A stretch of DNA of 64,000 nt. It comes from Bacteroidaceae bacterium. Lineage in GTDB: Bacteria > Bacteroidota > Bacteroidia > Bacteroidales > Bacteroidaceae. Both the position numbers and the translations under genes were made by a program. The stretch lies in the NCBI GenBank assembly GCA_017465905.1, contig JAFTVE010000030.1, positions 62,001 through 126,000 on the forward strand, written 5' to 3'. Shown in pieces: positions 1 to 9,460 of this stretch (the stretch's first letter is position 1; each line of letters opens with the position of its first letter). The notes under the pieces were generated by a model. It did not search any database. It was not told the origin of the DNA and was given only the letters and a program-made list of their open reading frames with translations.

Positions 1-234
1 CCACATATAATCCAACGGTGCCATCGACTCGTCGGTCACAAGCTCACCCTCAAAGTAGATGTTGGGAGCCAGACGAAGGCTGTCGTAGCGCATGATGGCA
101 TACTCGGCCTGCATGGTGGTACCAGCGGTGTCGATGAGCACCTCTTCCAATTCGTGGTAATCGTAGTTGCCCTTGTCGTCGTAGCAGGCAGAGAACGCCA
201 CGAGGCTGATGGCAAATATAAGTAGCTTTTTCAT
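1..234 (-). CDS. PKD-like family lipoprotein, N-terminal part (runs off left edge)
   Basis: Only the first 78 codons are present. They encode a lipoprotein signal with a lipobox ending FSAC (Cys17) followed by YDDKGNYDYHEL, the usual opening of the PKD-like lipoproteins that close SusC-SusD-DUF4843 operons. The start ATG (232-234) is 12 bases after the upstream DUF4843 stop, so it is the fourth gene of the operon. The role is inferred to be a surface-exposed accessory lipoprotein of the outer-membrane importer; the substrate is unknown. Family assignment rests on this short N-terminus and the gene order. Confidence 0.75.
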   Translation of the reverse strand, partial: MKKLLIFAISLVAFSACYDDKGNYDYHELEEVLIDTAGTTMQAEYAIMRYDSLRLAPNIYFEGELVTDESMAPLDYMW

Positions 235-246
235 ATTGTCGGAACA

Positions 247-1029
247 TTAAAAGATTACAACATCGCCATTCTCATCGGTGAGCGGGGTATCGTGCTGGGC
301 ATTATACTCGGCCAGCTTCTCCTGCATCAGCTGCTGCAGGTATACGGCATAGGCAGGCGATACGGTATTGGTGGTCTCGTCAATAGCTGTGGAAGCCGAG
401 TAGGAGATGATGAAGTCGATGAGCCCGAGGTGCTCAATCATAAACTGGTACTTCACCCTGCTATAGCTACCGAAATATTTGCTCAGGGCCACCTGTGGAT
501 AGTTGGCGCTGTCCCAATTGTCGGGCTTGGCTATGCGGTTGCGTAGCACGACGGTAAACGTCTGCATATTCTCGCTGCCTGCTTGAAAGTTTTCGTTGGG
601 TATCATACGGAACGATACGGTGCCGTCGGTCTCGGAAAAGAGTTCCTTGGAGGGTAGCTTCTGAGAGTTGAAGTAAACCTTGTACTCGCCGAATACGGCA
701 CCGGCAGGCATCACATACTCCTCGGTACGGATGGTGGGGGCTATCTGTTCCAGATTGTCACCAAAGGGCTCAAGCGTAAAGGTGCGGTCATAGTCGACAG
801 GCATGCCGTAAACGCGGGCATAGAAGGTGACACCACCCTCTTCGTAGGCGTAGGAGTAGTTGTAGGTAGTTTCCTCATATACGGCACCAGCAGGAGTGCC
901 TACCCAAATGTTCAGTCCGGTGCGCGAAACATCGAACTTGAGCACCTCCTCCTGTTCACATGCCATTACGGACACGAGGCAGAGAGCACAGGCGCATGCT
1001 TGGAATATCTTGCAAATCTTTTTCATCAT
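247..1029 (-). CDS. DUF4843 family lipoprotein of a SusCD operon
   Basis: The 260-residue protein has a lipoprotein signal with Cys24 in VMAC, followed by EQEE, an acidic stretch like the surface-export signals of Bacteroidetes lipoproteins. The rest is beta-rich with no catalytic motif that I recognise. Position directly after a SusD gene (11-base gap) and before a PKD-like lipoprotein matches the standard order in which DUF4843 proteins occur. It probably sits on the cell surface as an accessory subunit of the TonB-dependent importer. Assignment depends on context and general resemblance; the ligand cannot be told from sequence. Confidence 0.75.
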   Translation of the reverse strand: MMKKICKIFQACACALCLVSVMACEQEEVLKFDVSRTGLNIWVGTPAGAVYEETTYNYSYAYEEGGVTFYARVYGMPVDYDRTFTLEPFGDNLEQIAPTIRTEEYVMPAGAVFGEYKVYFNSQKLPSKELFSETDGTVSFRMIPNENFQAGSENMQTFTVVLRNRIAKPDNWDSANYPQVALSKYFGSYSRVKYQFMIEHLGLIDFIISYSASTAIDETTNTVSPAYAVYLQQLMQEKLAEYNAQHDTPLTDENGDVVIF

Positions 1030-1040
1030 AGTAACTGTCC

Positions 1041-2477
1041 TTATTTGTTAGGTTCACGTTCGGCCGACTGTGTCTCTGACAACGGCAATGGGAAGGTGTA
1101 GCTACGGGTAGCTACGGGGTCGATATCGGAGAAGGCTATCACCGGATGGTTGAGGCGCTTGTAGAGGAAGAAGAGCTGTCCCTCGCCCAGGAACTCGCGA
1201 CGGTACTCATTGACCAGCTCGGTGTTGAAGTCCTTGGGTAGCTCCTGCAGGGCAGGCAGGTTGCGATTGGCACGTAGCTGGTTGAGTGTAGCCAAGGCGG
1301 CATCGGTCATCCCGGTGCGGTACTCGGCTTCGCTCTTGATGAGGTACATCTCGGGCAGGCGCATCAGCGGCATCTTGTAGTTGTAGTAGCTGTCTGACGA
1401 GGCCGAAGGATCATACTTCGTGATGTAGCGATTGTCGAAAGTGGTACCCGTACCCGCCTTGAACAGGAAGGTGTAGCGGTAGTCCTGCGTGGCATTGTCG
1501 TAGTAGGTGAGCAGGCGCTCGCGGTTGACGGCAAAGCTGGTGGCACTACCCTCATCGAAATAGATATCGGCCACATCGGCAGTGAGGGTCAGGTGGTTGA
1601 GTGCGAAGAGATGCTCGTCGGCCATACAGCGGTCGTAGCCACGGCTCATATTCTCCACCGTGCTCCAACTGAAGGCTTCGCTACCAATGACCTCCCCGGC
1701 TGCAGCCAATGCCTCGGCATACTGGCCACACCACATATACACGCGGGCCTGTAGTCCCTTGACAGCGTAGTAGTTGAGATGTACCTGACGGTTGATGAGG
1801 TAGCCATTGTCGTCCAACTCAGTGATGACACGCCCCGTAGCAATGGGGTCGCTCTCTCCAAGGAGCGAATCGGCCACGTGGAGGTCGGCAAGGATGCGGT
1901 CGGCCACTTCACGCACCTTCAGCTGAGGGAATACGTGATAGTCGAGCGCCGTGCTGTAGGGGATGGCAGGCATATCGGGATTGACCGCAAAACTGACACC
2001 GAAACAGCGCAGGAGGTCGAAATGAAGCATCGCACGCAAAGCCAGCGCCTCGCCCTTGATGACGTTGTAGTTGTCTGCCGAGAACAGGCTGACACCGTTG
2101 TCGATATGGGCCAAGAGGTTGTTGACATTGGCGATGCCGCTATAGTTGGTGCGCCAGATGCCATTGATGTAGTTGGTTGGCAATGCCGCCTCGTAGTCGT
2201 AGGAAGCAACGGCATCATACTGTGCCGATGAGTAATAGTCCCACTCCTGCCCCAGCACACCCATGAAGCCAAAGGTCATCTCCTTGGAATAAGTTGCAGA
2301 GGTCACCATAGAGGAGTAGACACCTGCCAGCGCCTCCTTGTAGCCGCTCTCGGTGGTGAAAAGCTCTGTATCTTCGATCTGCGAATGGGGCTGCACATCG
2401 AGCCATTCGTTACACGAGGTGGCCATCAGTGCCATCAGAGCAGCAGCTATGTAATATCTTGTTTGTTTCATTGTCAT
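1041..2477 (-). CDS. SusD/RagB family nutrient-binding outer-membrane lipoprotein
   Basis: The 478-residue lipoprotein has a lipobox ATSC (Cys22) followed by NEWLDVQPHSQIEDTELF, the standard SusD opening, then the alpha-helical TPR-like body of the family and a C-terminal region with the usual arrangement (LPEMYLIKSEAEYRTG, RREFLGEGQLFFLYKR). SusD proteins form a lid over the SusC pore and bind the substrate outside the cell. The ATG overlaps the SusC stop by one base (TGATG), so the pair is translationally coupled. Length is normal. The substrate is unknown; no polysaccharide enzymes lie in the visible part of the operon. Confidence 0.93.
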   Translation of the reverse strand: MTMKQTRYYIAAALMALMATSCNEWLDVQPHSQIEDTELFTTESGYKEALAGVYSSMVTSATYSKEMTFGFMGVLGQEWDYYSSAQYDAVASYDYEAALPTNYINGIWRTNYSGIANVNNLLAHIDNGVSLFSADNYNVIKGEALALRAMLHFDLLRCFGVSFAVNPDMPAIPYSTALDYHVFPQLKVREVADRILADLHVADSLLGESDPIATGRVITELDDNGYLINRQVHLNYYAVKGLQARVYMWCGQYAEALAAAGEVIGSEAFSWSTVENMSRGYDRCMADEHLFALNHLTLTADVADIYFDEGSATSFAVNRERLLTYYDNATQDYRYTFLFKAGTGTTFDNRYITKYDPSASSDSYYNYKMPLMRLPEMYLIKSEAEYRTGMTDAALATLNQLRANRNLPALQELPKDFNTELVNEYRREFLGEGQLFFLYKRLNHPVIAFSDIDPVATRSYTFPLPLSETQSAEREPNK

Positions 2478-5400
2478 CAGAATGTAGTGGTTACAGATAG
2501 TGAATAGGTACGTGCATACGGGTAGTTGAGTCCACGCTCAGTCTTGATAGTAGAGAGGTGGAACACATCGTTCATATAGAGTGTCACACGCATGCGCTCA
2601 ATGTTGGCTCGCTTCAGCCAGTCGCAATACTTGAAGTCGTAGTAGGCAGAGAGGGAGGTGAAGTCAAGCGTATTGTCGCGCTGCACGAAACGGGTAGAGG
2701 CATACGTCGTGGTAGGATTGCTGGAGATGTGCTTGTACAAAGCCACATCGCCCACCTTCTGCCAGGTATCGCGGAAGATACGGCTGTCCACGTTGTGGGC
2801 CACATTGGCATTCTCCACGCGGTCCACCAAGGTCTGGTTGTAATAGTCGCCACCCCACTGATAGCTGAAGAGGAGGTTGAGACCGATGCCCTTCCACTCG
2901 CCGTTGAAGCCGAAGGTACCGTGCACAATCGGATTGCTGTCGCCAGCGATGATATAGTCGTCGGTGGTGTAATCGTAGGTGGTGGTCACGCCATCCTTCT
3001 TCAGGAACATCTCCTTACCGGTGGCGGGGTCGATACCCAGTGAGCGCACTGCCCAGATGGCTGTCATCGACTGTCCCTCTTCGTAGCGGATGATAGGCGA
3101 CTTGGTGGAGTTGGCATCCTGCTCGCTGTTGTAGTTCTTCAGCGCCTCGCTAATCTCCGTCACTTGATTCTTGTTGTGGCCAATGCTTCCGCTCAAGCTC
3201 ATGTAGGACTGTCCCTTGTGGAGGAAACGCCAGTTGAGCATGGCCTCAGCACCGCGGTTGCGCACATTACCCATATTCTCCATATAGGTGGTGAAACCTG
3301 TTGAGGTGGGAATGGACATGGCGATGAGAGCATCGCGAGTGCGGCTGTCGTAGAGGTCGACGCGCAGATTCAGGTCGTTGAACAGGCCGAGGTCGAGACC
3401 GACGTTGAAGTCGCCCGTCTGCTGCCACTTGAGGTTCGAATTGGGCATACCCATCAGGTAGGCTCCCGAGATATTGTCGTAGATGATGTTGTCGTAGAAC
3501 TTATAGGTTGCCTTCGACTGGTAGGGCGAGAAGTTCTGATTACCAGTCAAGCCATAGGTGACGCGGAACTTGGCCAGTGTAAGCCAGTCGGCATCCTCCA
3601 TGAATGCTTCGTTATGGAGGTTCCATCCCGTACCGGCACTCCAGAAGGTACCCCAACGGTTGTTGCTACCAAACACCGAAGAACCGTTGAAGCGCAAGCT
3701 GGCATCAAACAGGTAACGCTCATCGTAGCTATAGTTGACCGCACCTGTGATACCCAAGCTGCGTGTGGTGCTCTCCGAGCCTGAGGGCTTGCCTCCTTCG
3801 GCATATTGCTTGGCAAAGGTGATGTAGTCCACATGATTGTTGAGGAAACCCCATGCCACCATGCCCTCGGACAGCGAATTGGTGCTCTGCAGCGAATAGG
3901 CGGCATTGCCCAAGAGCTGATGCTTGCCCCACTGGTGCGAGTAGTTGGCGGTAAGGTCTATGTTGAGGTTATTGGACTCGCCATTGGTGATGGAGTAGCT
4001 TCCGCGCTGGAAGTAGCGGTCGCCCGTCCAGTCATTGAAGTTAGTGTGGTCGCCAGGATAGAAGTCCTCTCGACGGTTGTCCTTGAAGGTATATCCCAAG
4101 CGGGCCGTGAAGCGCAGGTCATCAATGGGGCGGAACTCGATGTAAAAGTTCTCCACGATTTCGGTATACTTGGAGAAGTTCTTCGTGCCCAGCGTAGCAT
4201 TGTAGAGCGGGTTGTAATAGGTGAGCACGCTGCCATTGTAGCCAGGTGCAGTGTAATAACCCAGCACCTTGCGTATGTTGCCATTCGCATCGTAGGGCGA
4301 GAAGTAGGGATTCACACTGACGTAATCGCTGAACGAGCCGAAGGGACTGTCGTCGGCCTGGTTACGGGTGACGCTGAGAGAGTTGCGGAACATCCACTTG
4401 CCATAGCGGTAAGAAAGGTTGATATTTCCTTGTACGTTACGACGGCCCGACTGCTTCATCACACCAGCCACATCGTTGTAACCGATCATGGCCGAATAGC
4501 GCATCTCCTCGGTACCGCCCTCAAAAGAGGCCGAGTGTTTCTGTCCCACGCTGGTACGCAAGGGTTGCGACAGCCAGTAGGTATCAACACCACGGGCTAT
4601 ATCGGCTGCGATAGCGTAGTATTGTTCATCGAGCAATGCCTGGTAATAGGGCGACGATGAAGAGTAGCGACCGGCATTCAGTTCGACCTGAAGTTTCTCG
4701 GCAGCATTTGTCAAGTTGTAGCTGGTAAGGTCAGGGGTCTCCACACTGAGGTCACCGGTATAGGTCACGCGCAGACGGCCGGCCTCGGGCAGAATGGTTT
4801 CTACCACGATAACACCGTTTGAGGCTTTAGAACCGTAGATGGCCTTGGCTGCACCGTCCTTGAGGATGGTCACCGACTTCACGCGATTCATATCCAAGTC
4901 GAAAATCTGTTCCTGTGACGCTTCGAAACCATCGAGGATAAAGAGCGGAGCATTGGGATTACCCGAATACTCACCCTGCAGACCTCCGAACGAAGCGTTA
5001 CCACGCAGCGTGATATCGGCCATGTGGTTAGGGTTAGAGCCATTGATACTGTTGGTCTCTACGATGAAGGCAGGGTCGAGCGACTGGATAATCTTCAGTA
5101 CGTTATTGTTACCGATGGACTTCAGATCCTCTTGTGTATACGACACGGCACTACCGGTAAAAGTACGGGAGTTATAATCGAAAAGGCCTGTTACCACCAC
5201 TTCCTCAAGCTCCTCACCACTGTTCAATACGATTACCTGCTTCACGTGATTCTTGGTACCATCATACACCTTAGTCAACGTCTGCATACCGATAAAAGAG
5301 AACTCTACCGTCGCCTGCTGTCCCTTGGGGAGCAGGATTGTGAACTCACCATTCTCGTCGGAAGCCACACCCGTTTGAGTCTCCTTCACAATAATATGTA

Positions 5401-5605
5401 CACCTGGCAGTGGGAATTTATCCGTATCGGTCACCACGCCCTGCAGCAACACTCCATCGACTGGGCGCTGCGATGTCTGGCTCGCCATCATCCTAGCCGC
5501 TGGCACCGAAGCCACAGTGTCATTAACCTCACTACCCTGAACAGGAATAGCAGCAGGAAGAAGGAGTGCCATTATGCCTATAAGTTTTTTACAAATTCGC
5601 CCCAT
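2477..5605 (-). CDS. SusC/RagA family TonB-dependent outer-membrane transporter
   Basis: The 1042-residue receptor has a signal peptide, a carboxypeptidase-regulatory-like beta domain at about 53-135, a TonB box region (EELEEVVVTG, about 133-142), a plug with ITLRGNASFGG and ILKDGAAKAIYGSKASNG, and a 22-strand-type barrel ending in TTTF with a terminal phenylalanine. It imports a ligand across the outer membrane using TonB energy together with the SusD protein encoded next. It is the first gene of a minus-strand operon with a clear promoter at 5645-5676. No ECF sigma/anti-sigma or hybrid two-component regulator is visible nearby, so regulation is unknown. Confidence 0.95.
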   Translation of the reverse strand: MGRICKKLIGIMALLLPAAIPVQGSEVNDTVASVPAARMMASQTSQRPVDGVLLQGVVTDTDKFPLPGVHIIVKETQTGVASDENGEFTILLPKGQQATVEFSFIGMQTLTKVYDGTKNHVKQVIVLNSGEELEEVVVTGLFDYNSRTFTGSAVSYTQEDLKSIGNNNVLKIIQSLDPAFIVETNSINGSNPNHMADITLRGNASFGGLQGEYSGNPNAPLFILDGFEASQEQIFDLDMNRVKSVTILKDGAAKAIYGSKASNGVIVVETILPEAGRLRVTYTGDLSVETPDLTSYNLTNAAEKLQVELNAGRYSSSSPYYQALLDEQYYAIAADIARGVDTYWLSQPLRTSVGQKHSASFEGGTEEMRYSAMIGYNDVAGVMKQSGRRNVQGNINLSYRYGKWMFRNSLSVTRNQADDSPFGSFSDYVSVNPYFSPYDANGNIRKVLGYYTAPGYNGSVLTYYNPLYNATLGTKNFSKYTEIVENFYIEFRPIDDLRFTARLGYTFKDNRREDFYPGDHTNFNDWTGDRYFQRGSYSITNGESNNLNIDLTANYSHQWGKHQLLGNAAYSLQSTNSLSEGMVAWGFLNNHVDYITFAKQYAEGGKPSGSESTTRSLGITGAVNYSYDERYLFDASLRFNGSSVFGSNNRWGTFWSAGTGWNLHNEAFMEDADWLTLAKFRVTYGLTGNQNFSPYQSKATYKFYDNIIYDNISGAYLMGMPNSNLKWQQTGDFNVGLDLGLFNDLNLRVDLYDSRTRDALIAMSIPTSTGFTTYMENMGNVRNRGAEAMLNWRFLHKGQSYMSLSGSIGHNKNQVTEISEALKNYNSEQDANSTKSPIIRYEEGQSMTAIWAVRSLGIDPATGKEMFLKKDGVTTTYDYTTDDYIIAGDSNPIVHGTFGFNGEWKGIGLNLLFSYQWGGDYYNQTLVDRVENANVAHNVDSRIFRDTWQKVGDVALYKHISSNPTTTYASTRFVQRDNTLDFTSLSAYYDFKYCDWLKRANIERMRVTLYMNDVFHLSTIKTERGLNYPYARTYSLSVTTTF

Positions 5606-5644
5606 ATTTTTGACAAACTAAAATTTATTTTTTACAAAATCGCG

Positions 5645-5676
5645 CAAATTTAAGACAAATACCTCGAAGCTACAAA
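5645..5676 (-). promoter_or_regulatory. Bacteroidetes-type promoter of the susCD operon
   Basis: On the minus strand TTTG (5676-5673) is followed 20 bases later by TAAATTTG (5652-5645), matching TTTG-N19/20-TAnnTTTG. The susC start codon lies 40 bases downstream. A divergent TATATTTG box (5686-5693, plus strand) sits only about 10 bases away, so the two transcription units share a compact control region. Confidence 0.7.
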
Positions 5677-5685
5677 TTTAATTAG

Positions 5686-5693
5686 TATATTTG
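5686..5693 (+). promoter_or_regulatory. -7 box (TATATTTG) for the calycin/DUF4859 gene
   Basis: TATATTTG fits TAnnTTTG and lies 75 bases before the ATG at 5768. No clear TTTG element is found 19-20 bases upstream, where the divergent susC promoter overlaps. Confidence 0.5.
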
Positions 5694-5767
5694 CGCCCGA
5701 TTTACAGTTGGAATTCACACGCGAATCGCATCTTTTATTTACTTAACATATTATAATAGGTATTATT

Positions 5768-7735
5768 ATGAAGAAATTTACTTTATTTGCATTGATGCTT
5801 GTCGGTGTCGTTACCGGCTTCGCACAAAGCGCCATTGTAGGTACTTACAATGGTGACATCAACCTTACCCACCTTACTGGGCAAGAGGCTTCATTGGAAG
5901 CACAGGCAGTAACCATCTCTGAAACCGAAGATGGCAAGTTCAACGTTACCTTCCCCTCATTCGCCATTATGACGGGCACTGAACTTGGCGAGTTCACCGT
6001 AGAAGACGTAGCCGTATCAGCTGAAGCAGATGGTTCGTACACTCTTACCAAAGAGGTATTTGCTATCACTCCCCCCCCTGCAGCCAATGGCATGACCAGC
6101 AGCTATCCTAACTGTACTTTCTCTGGCACCATATATGCTGACGGCGCAGCAGAGATGATTGTTGAGGTTAAGCAAAACCCCGCCATGGCACTCACCACAG
6201 CCTATTTCTATGCAGAGGCAGGTAGCAATGAGCTCCCCTATCTTGGCGAGCACAAGGGCAACTTGAAGCTCACACACGTTGATGGTTCTGAAGTAGATGC
6301 AGGCGAGAAGACCGCTACTGTATCTGAAGTCGACGGCAAGGTTAACGTACTCTTCCCCTCATTCGCACTTGTGATGGGTATGGAAACAGGCGACATCACG
6401 ATTGAGGATGTTACTGTTACCGACAACGGCGATGGCTCTTATAGCTTGGCTAAAGAGGCTTTTAATATCACAGCAGGAATCATGTCTTTCCCCAACAGTT
6501 CTTTCTCTGGCACCGTATCTACCGATGGCGCAGTAGAGATGAAAGTTGCAGTACAGCAACAGCCCGGCATGGCGCTGACGACAGCGACCCTCACCAATGG
6601 CAGTAGCGACGAAGAGCCCGGTGGCGATCCTACTGTATTTGAATGGGGTACCGCTACATGGAACACCGAGGATGGTGTAGTTTACGATGGCATCGCCGAG
6701 TTCAACGCTGCAGGTCTCGCCCTCACCTATCCCAACCCCACAGGTTTCAACCTCACCTTCCTCCACATCATTGCCGTAGAGTTCGACATATTCGTCGATG
6801 GCAACGAGACACCTGTAAAGAGTGTTTCCACTGCTCAAGGAAGCAACATCGTCACCGTTGAACACCCCTTCGTAGAGGGCCACACCTACAAGCTGGTATC
6901 TACCCGCTCACTCTTGGCACAGGCCAACCTTGCCACATACACCACCGACACACTCTCTATCAATACTGATTCGTACAGCATCTCATTCACCATCAAGGGT
7001 CCCGAGCTGCAGAAGACCATCGACGTGGAAGCATACATGAGCCTTGCCATCACCGACCAGGAGTACAACAAGACTGTATCAAAGGTTGACGTGGCCGACA
7101 TCTGCGCCACCCTTGGCATCAACAATATCAGTGAAGCCGTGATGCATCCGCTCAGCCCCAACGACAGTTACTGCGACCACATGGAGACATTCGACTGGTG
7201 GCGTGATGCTGATGGAGAGTTCACACTCTACAATGGTGGTTGGAACCCCATCTTCGGCCATAACGCTTACCCCGCAGTATATTGCATCAAGACCAATGCT
7301 GCTGCCGACAGCGTAACATACTACTTCTACGACTACTGGACAGAGTATGTGCCCGAGGAGGAGGGCGAAGTAGAGGGCGGCACCGTCACAACCCGTGCAC
7401 CCGAGACCTCACGCAACTCTGTCATCTGGGATTGGACCAACGAGGATGGCAGTGTAACTCAGTATAAGCGCAACTACCGCGTTGACGAAGGCAAGGACTA
7501 CCAGTCACGCGTGATGTATGTAGCCAATGGCAAGAGCGTTATCGTACGCGCCACACTGCACTTCGTGTCTATCGAAGAGTACGAGAAGCTCACATCCATT
7601 GAGCAGGCCACTGCAAACAGCACTGAAGCTGTAGCCTACTACACAATCTCAGGCGTACGCCAAGCCACATTGCAGCCCGGCATCAACATCGTACGCTATG
7701 CCGACGGAACCGCTCGCAAGGTATACGTGAAATAA
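5768..7735 (+). CDS. Secreted two-domain calycin-like protein with DUF4859-like region
   Basis: The 655-residue protein has a signal peptide (1-19, ending GFAQ). Two related repeats follow at about 22-150 and 155-272, each opening with a YNGDI/HKGNL-type strand and ending in PG/NPAMALTTA; they look like calycin-like lipid-binding beta-barrel domains. An Ig-like stretch (about 285-400) and a DUF4859-like region (about 400-515, with DNA-encoded motif ETFDWWRDADGEFTLYNGG) come next. The C-terminus (YYTISGVRQ...GINIVRYADG...KVYVK) resembles the short terminal modules common on secreted Prevotella proteins. It is divergent from susCD. Function is unknown; binding of a hydrophobic or glycan ligand at the surface is a guess. 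Confidence 0.7.
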   Translation: MKKFTLFALMLVGVVTGFAQSAIVGTYNGDINLTHLTGQEASLEAQAVTISETEDGKFNVTFPSFAIMTGTELGEFTVEDVAVSAEADGSYTLTKEVFAITPPPAANGMTSSYPNCTFSGTIYADGAAEMIVEVKQNPAMALTTAYFYAEAGSNELPYLGEHKGNLKLTHVDGSEVDAGEKTATVSEVDGKVNVLFPSFALVMGMETGDITIEDVTVTDNGDGSYSLAKEAFNITAGIMSFPNSSFSGTVSTDGAVEMKVAVQQQPGMALTTATLTNGSSDEEPGGDPTVFEWGTATWNTEDGVVYDGIAEFNAAGLALTYPNPTGFNLTFLHIIAVEFDIFVDGNETPVKSVSTAQGSNIVTVEHPFVEGHTYKLVSTRSLLAQANLATYTTDTLSINTDSYSISFTIKGPELQKTIDVEAYMSLAITDQEYNKTVSKVDVADICATLGINNISEAVMHPLSPNDSYCDHMETFDWWRDADGEFTLYNGGWNPIFGHNAYPAVYCIKTNAAADSVTYYFYDYWTEYVPEEEGEVEGGTVTTRAPETSRNSVIWDWTNEDGSVTQYKRNYRVDEGKDYQSRVMYVANGKSVIVRATLHFVSIEEYEKLTSIEQATANSTEAVAYYTISGVRQATLQPGINIVRYADGTARKVYVK

Positions 7736-7761
7736 CGTACGGCTCACAATAGCCACATAAA

Positions 7762-7802
7762 AATTGTCCCTGGCTCCATCTCGAGTCGGGGACAGTTTTT
7801 TA
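7762..7802 (+). terminator. Rho-independent terminator after the calycin gene
   Basis: A hairpin with arms ATTGTCCC and GGGGACAGT is followed by a run of six T, 27 bases after the stop codon. Confidence 0.8.
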
Positions 7803-7865
7803 AGAGGTTGATAGATCTCATTGAAAATTTTGCGCCGAAGTTAGTGATTTTTTTCAAAAACACCT

Positions 7866-7873
7866 TATATTTG
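7866..7873 (+). promoter_or_regulatory. -7 box (TATATTTG) of gdhA
   Basis: TATATTTG followed by GCATAC lies 60 bases before the gdhA ATG. The upstream TTTG element is not in the usual place, so the promoter may need an activator. Confidence 0.5.
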
Positions 7874-7932
7874 CATACAAAATGCGAACGAATCGCGTTT
7901 ATACATTGTAATAACTAATAAAACGCAGTGTT

Positions 7933-9270
7933 ATGAAGATTCAAGAAATCATTCAGGATCTTGAGCGCAAGCACCCGAACGAGCCCGAGTATATTCAGGC
8001 TGTGACCGAAGTGCTGCACTCTGTTGAGGAGGTTTATTACCAGCACCCCGAGTTTGAAAAAGCAAAGATTATTGAGCGCATGGTAGAGCCCGATCGCATC
8101 CTTACTTTCCGCGTCACATGGGTTGACGACAAAGGTGAGGTGCAGACTAACCTCGGCTATCGTGTGCAATACAACAACGCTATAGGCCCCTACAAGGGAG
8201 GTCTCCGTTTCCACGCATCAGTGAACCTGAGCATCCTGAAGTTCCTCGGCTTCGAGCAGACCTTCAAGAATGCCCTCACATCGCTCCCCATGGGTGGCGG
8301 TAAGGGAGGTTCGGACTTCTCGCCCCGTGGCAAGAGCCAGAATGAGATTATGCGCTTCTGCCAGGCCTACATGACGGAGTTGTGGCACAACCTTGGCCCC
8401 GACACCGACGTGCCTGCCGGCGACATTGGCGTAGGTGGACGTGAAGTGGGCTACCTCATGGGCATGTACAAGAAGCTCACCCGCGAGTGTACCGGTGTGA
8501 TGACGGGTAAGGGCCTCGACTTCGGCGGCTCACTCATCCGTCCCGAGGCTACCGGCTATGGTGGTCTCTACTTCGTGAACCAGATGCTCGCTACCCGCGG
8601 CCTCGACATCAGTGGCAAGACCGTTGCCATCAGCGGATTCGGTAACGTGGCATGGGGCGCTGCCCTCAAGGCTACCGAGCTGGGTGCCAAGGTGGTGACC
8701 ATCAGTGGCCCCGACGGCTACGTGTACGACCCCGACGGCATCAGTGGCGAGAAAATTGACTACATGCTCGAACTGCGCGACTCGGGCGACGACATCGTGG
8801 AACCCTATGCAGAGAAATACCCCTCGGCAACCTTCTATCCCGGTCGCCGTCCTTGGGAGCAGAAGGTAGACATCTGTCTCTGCTGCGCTACACAGAACGA
8901 ACTCGATGGCGAGGATGCCCAGCGCATCATCGACAACGGTGTCATCTGCGTAGGCGAAATCTCCAACATGGGATGTACCCCCGAGGCTATCGAACTCTTC
9001 ATCGAGCACAAGATGCTCTATGCACCTGGTAAGGCAGTAAATGCAGGTGGTGTAGCAACTAGCGGACTCGAGATGAGCCAGAACGCTTGCCACATCTCTT
9101 GGAGCGCTGCCGAGGTGGACAAGAAGTTGCAATACATCATGTACTCCATCCACGAGCAGTGCGTGAAGTATGGTCGCCAGCCCGACGGATACATCAACTA
9201 CGTCAAGGGTGCCAACATCTCAGGCTTCATGAAGGTGGCCAACGCCATGCTGGCACAGGGTATCTATTAA
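7933..9270 (+). CDS. gdhA: Glutamate dehydrogenase, hexameric class I
   Basis: The 445-residue enzyme catalyses reversible reductive amination of 2-oxoglutarate with ammonium, the main nitrogen assimilation route in gut Bacteroidales. The glutamate-binding and catalytic segment is intact (YKGGLRFHASVN at 87-98; PMGGGKGGSDF with Lys124), followed by DVPAGDIGVGGREVGY and the Rossmann segment around GFGNVAWGAA (about 236-245). Length equals the class I NADP-type family. The gene stands alone between a promoter box and a terminator. Cofactor preference (NADP or NAD) is not settled by eye. Confidence 0.96.
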   Translation: MKIQEIIQDLERKHPNEPEYIQAVTEVLHSVEEVYYQHPEFEKAKIIERMVEPDRILTFRVTWVDDKGEVQTNLGYRVQYNNAIGPYKGGLRFHASVNLSILKFLGFEQTFKNALTSLPMGGGKGGSDFSPRGKSQNEIMRFCQAYMTELWHNLGPDTDVPAGDIGVGGREVGYLMGMYKKLTRECTGVMTGKGLDFGGSLIRPEATGYGGLYFVNQMLATRGLDISGKTVAISGFGNVAWGAALKATELGAKVVTISGPDGYVYDPDGISGEKIDYMLELRDSGDDIVEPYAEKYPSATFYPGRRPWEQKVDICLCCATQNELDGEDAQRIIDNGVICVGEISNMGCTPEAIELFIEHKMLYAPGKAVNAGGVATSGLEMSQNACHISWSAAEVDKKLQYIMYSIHEQCVKYGRQPDGYINYVKGANISGFMKVANAMLAQGIY

Positions 9271-9325
9271 TACCGAGATTTAGCATTGACGTTATACTAA
9301 CGCTTACATTTTTATTTAAGAGAAT

Positions 9326-9365
9326 AGAGGGCTTTGCTTCACACAAGCAAAGTCCTCTTTGTTTT
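9326..9365 (+). terminator. Terminator after gdhA
   Basis: Near-perfect hairpin with arms AGAGGGCTTTGCTT and AAGCAAAGTCCTCTTT, followed by GTTTT, 55 bases after the gdhA stop. Confidence 0.85.
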
Positions 9366-9393
9366 ACCCAAACGTATAAAAAACATCAATTCG

Positions 9394-9424
9394 TTGGCAA
9401 AACGGGATATAATCATTAATTTTG
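9394..9424 (+). promoter_or_regulatory. Promoter of the isopropylmalate/citramalate synthase-type gene
   Basis: TTGG (9394-9397) is 19 bases before TAATTTTG (9417-9424), close to TTTG-N19-TAnnTTTG. The TTG at 9422 that could be read as a start codon is the end of this -7 box, so the ATG at 9461 is the real start. Confidence 0.65.
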
Positions 9425-9460
9425 CAGCCCTTTAAGGTAAAAAGACAGGATTATTTATAT

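Noticed and set aside
9422-9460. TTG start giving a 13-residue longer synthase
   Set aside because: The TTG is the last part of the -7 box TAATTTTG; transcription would start downstream.
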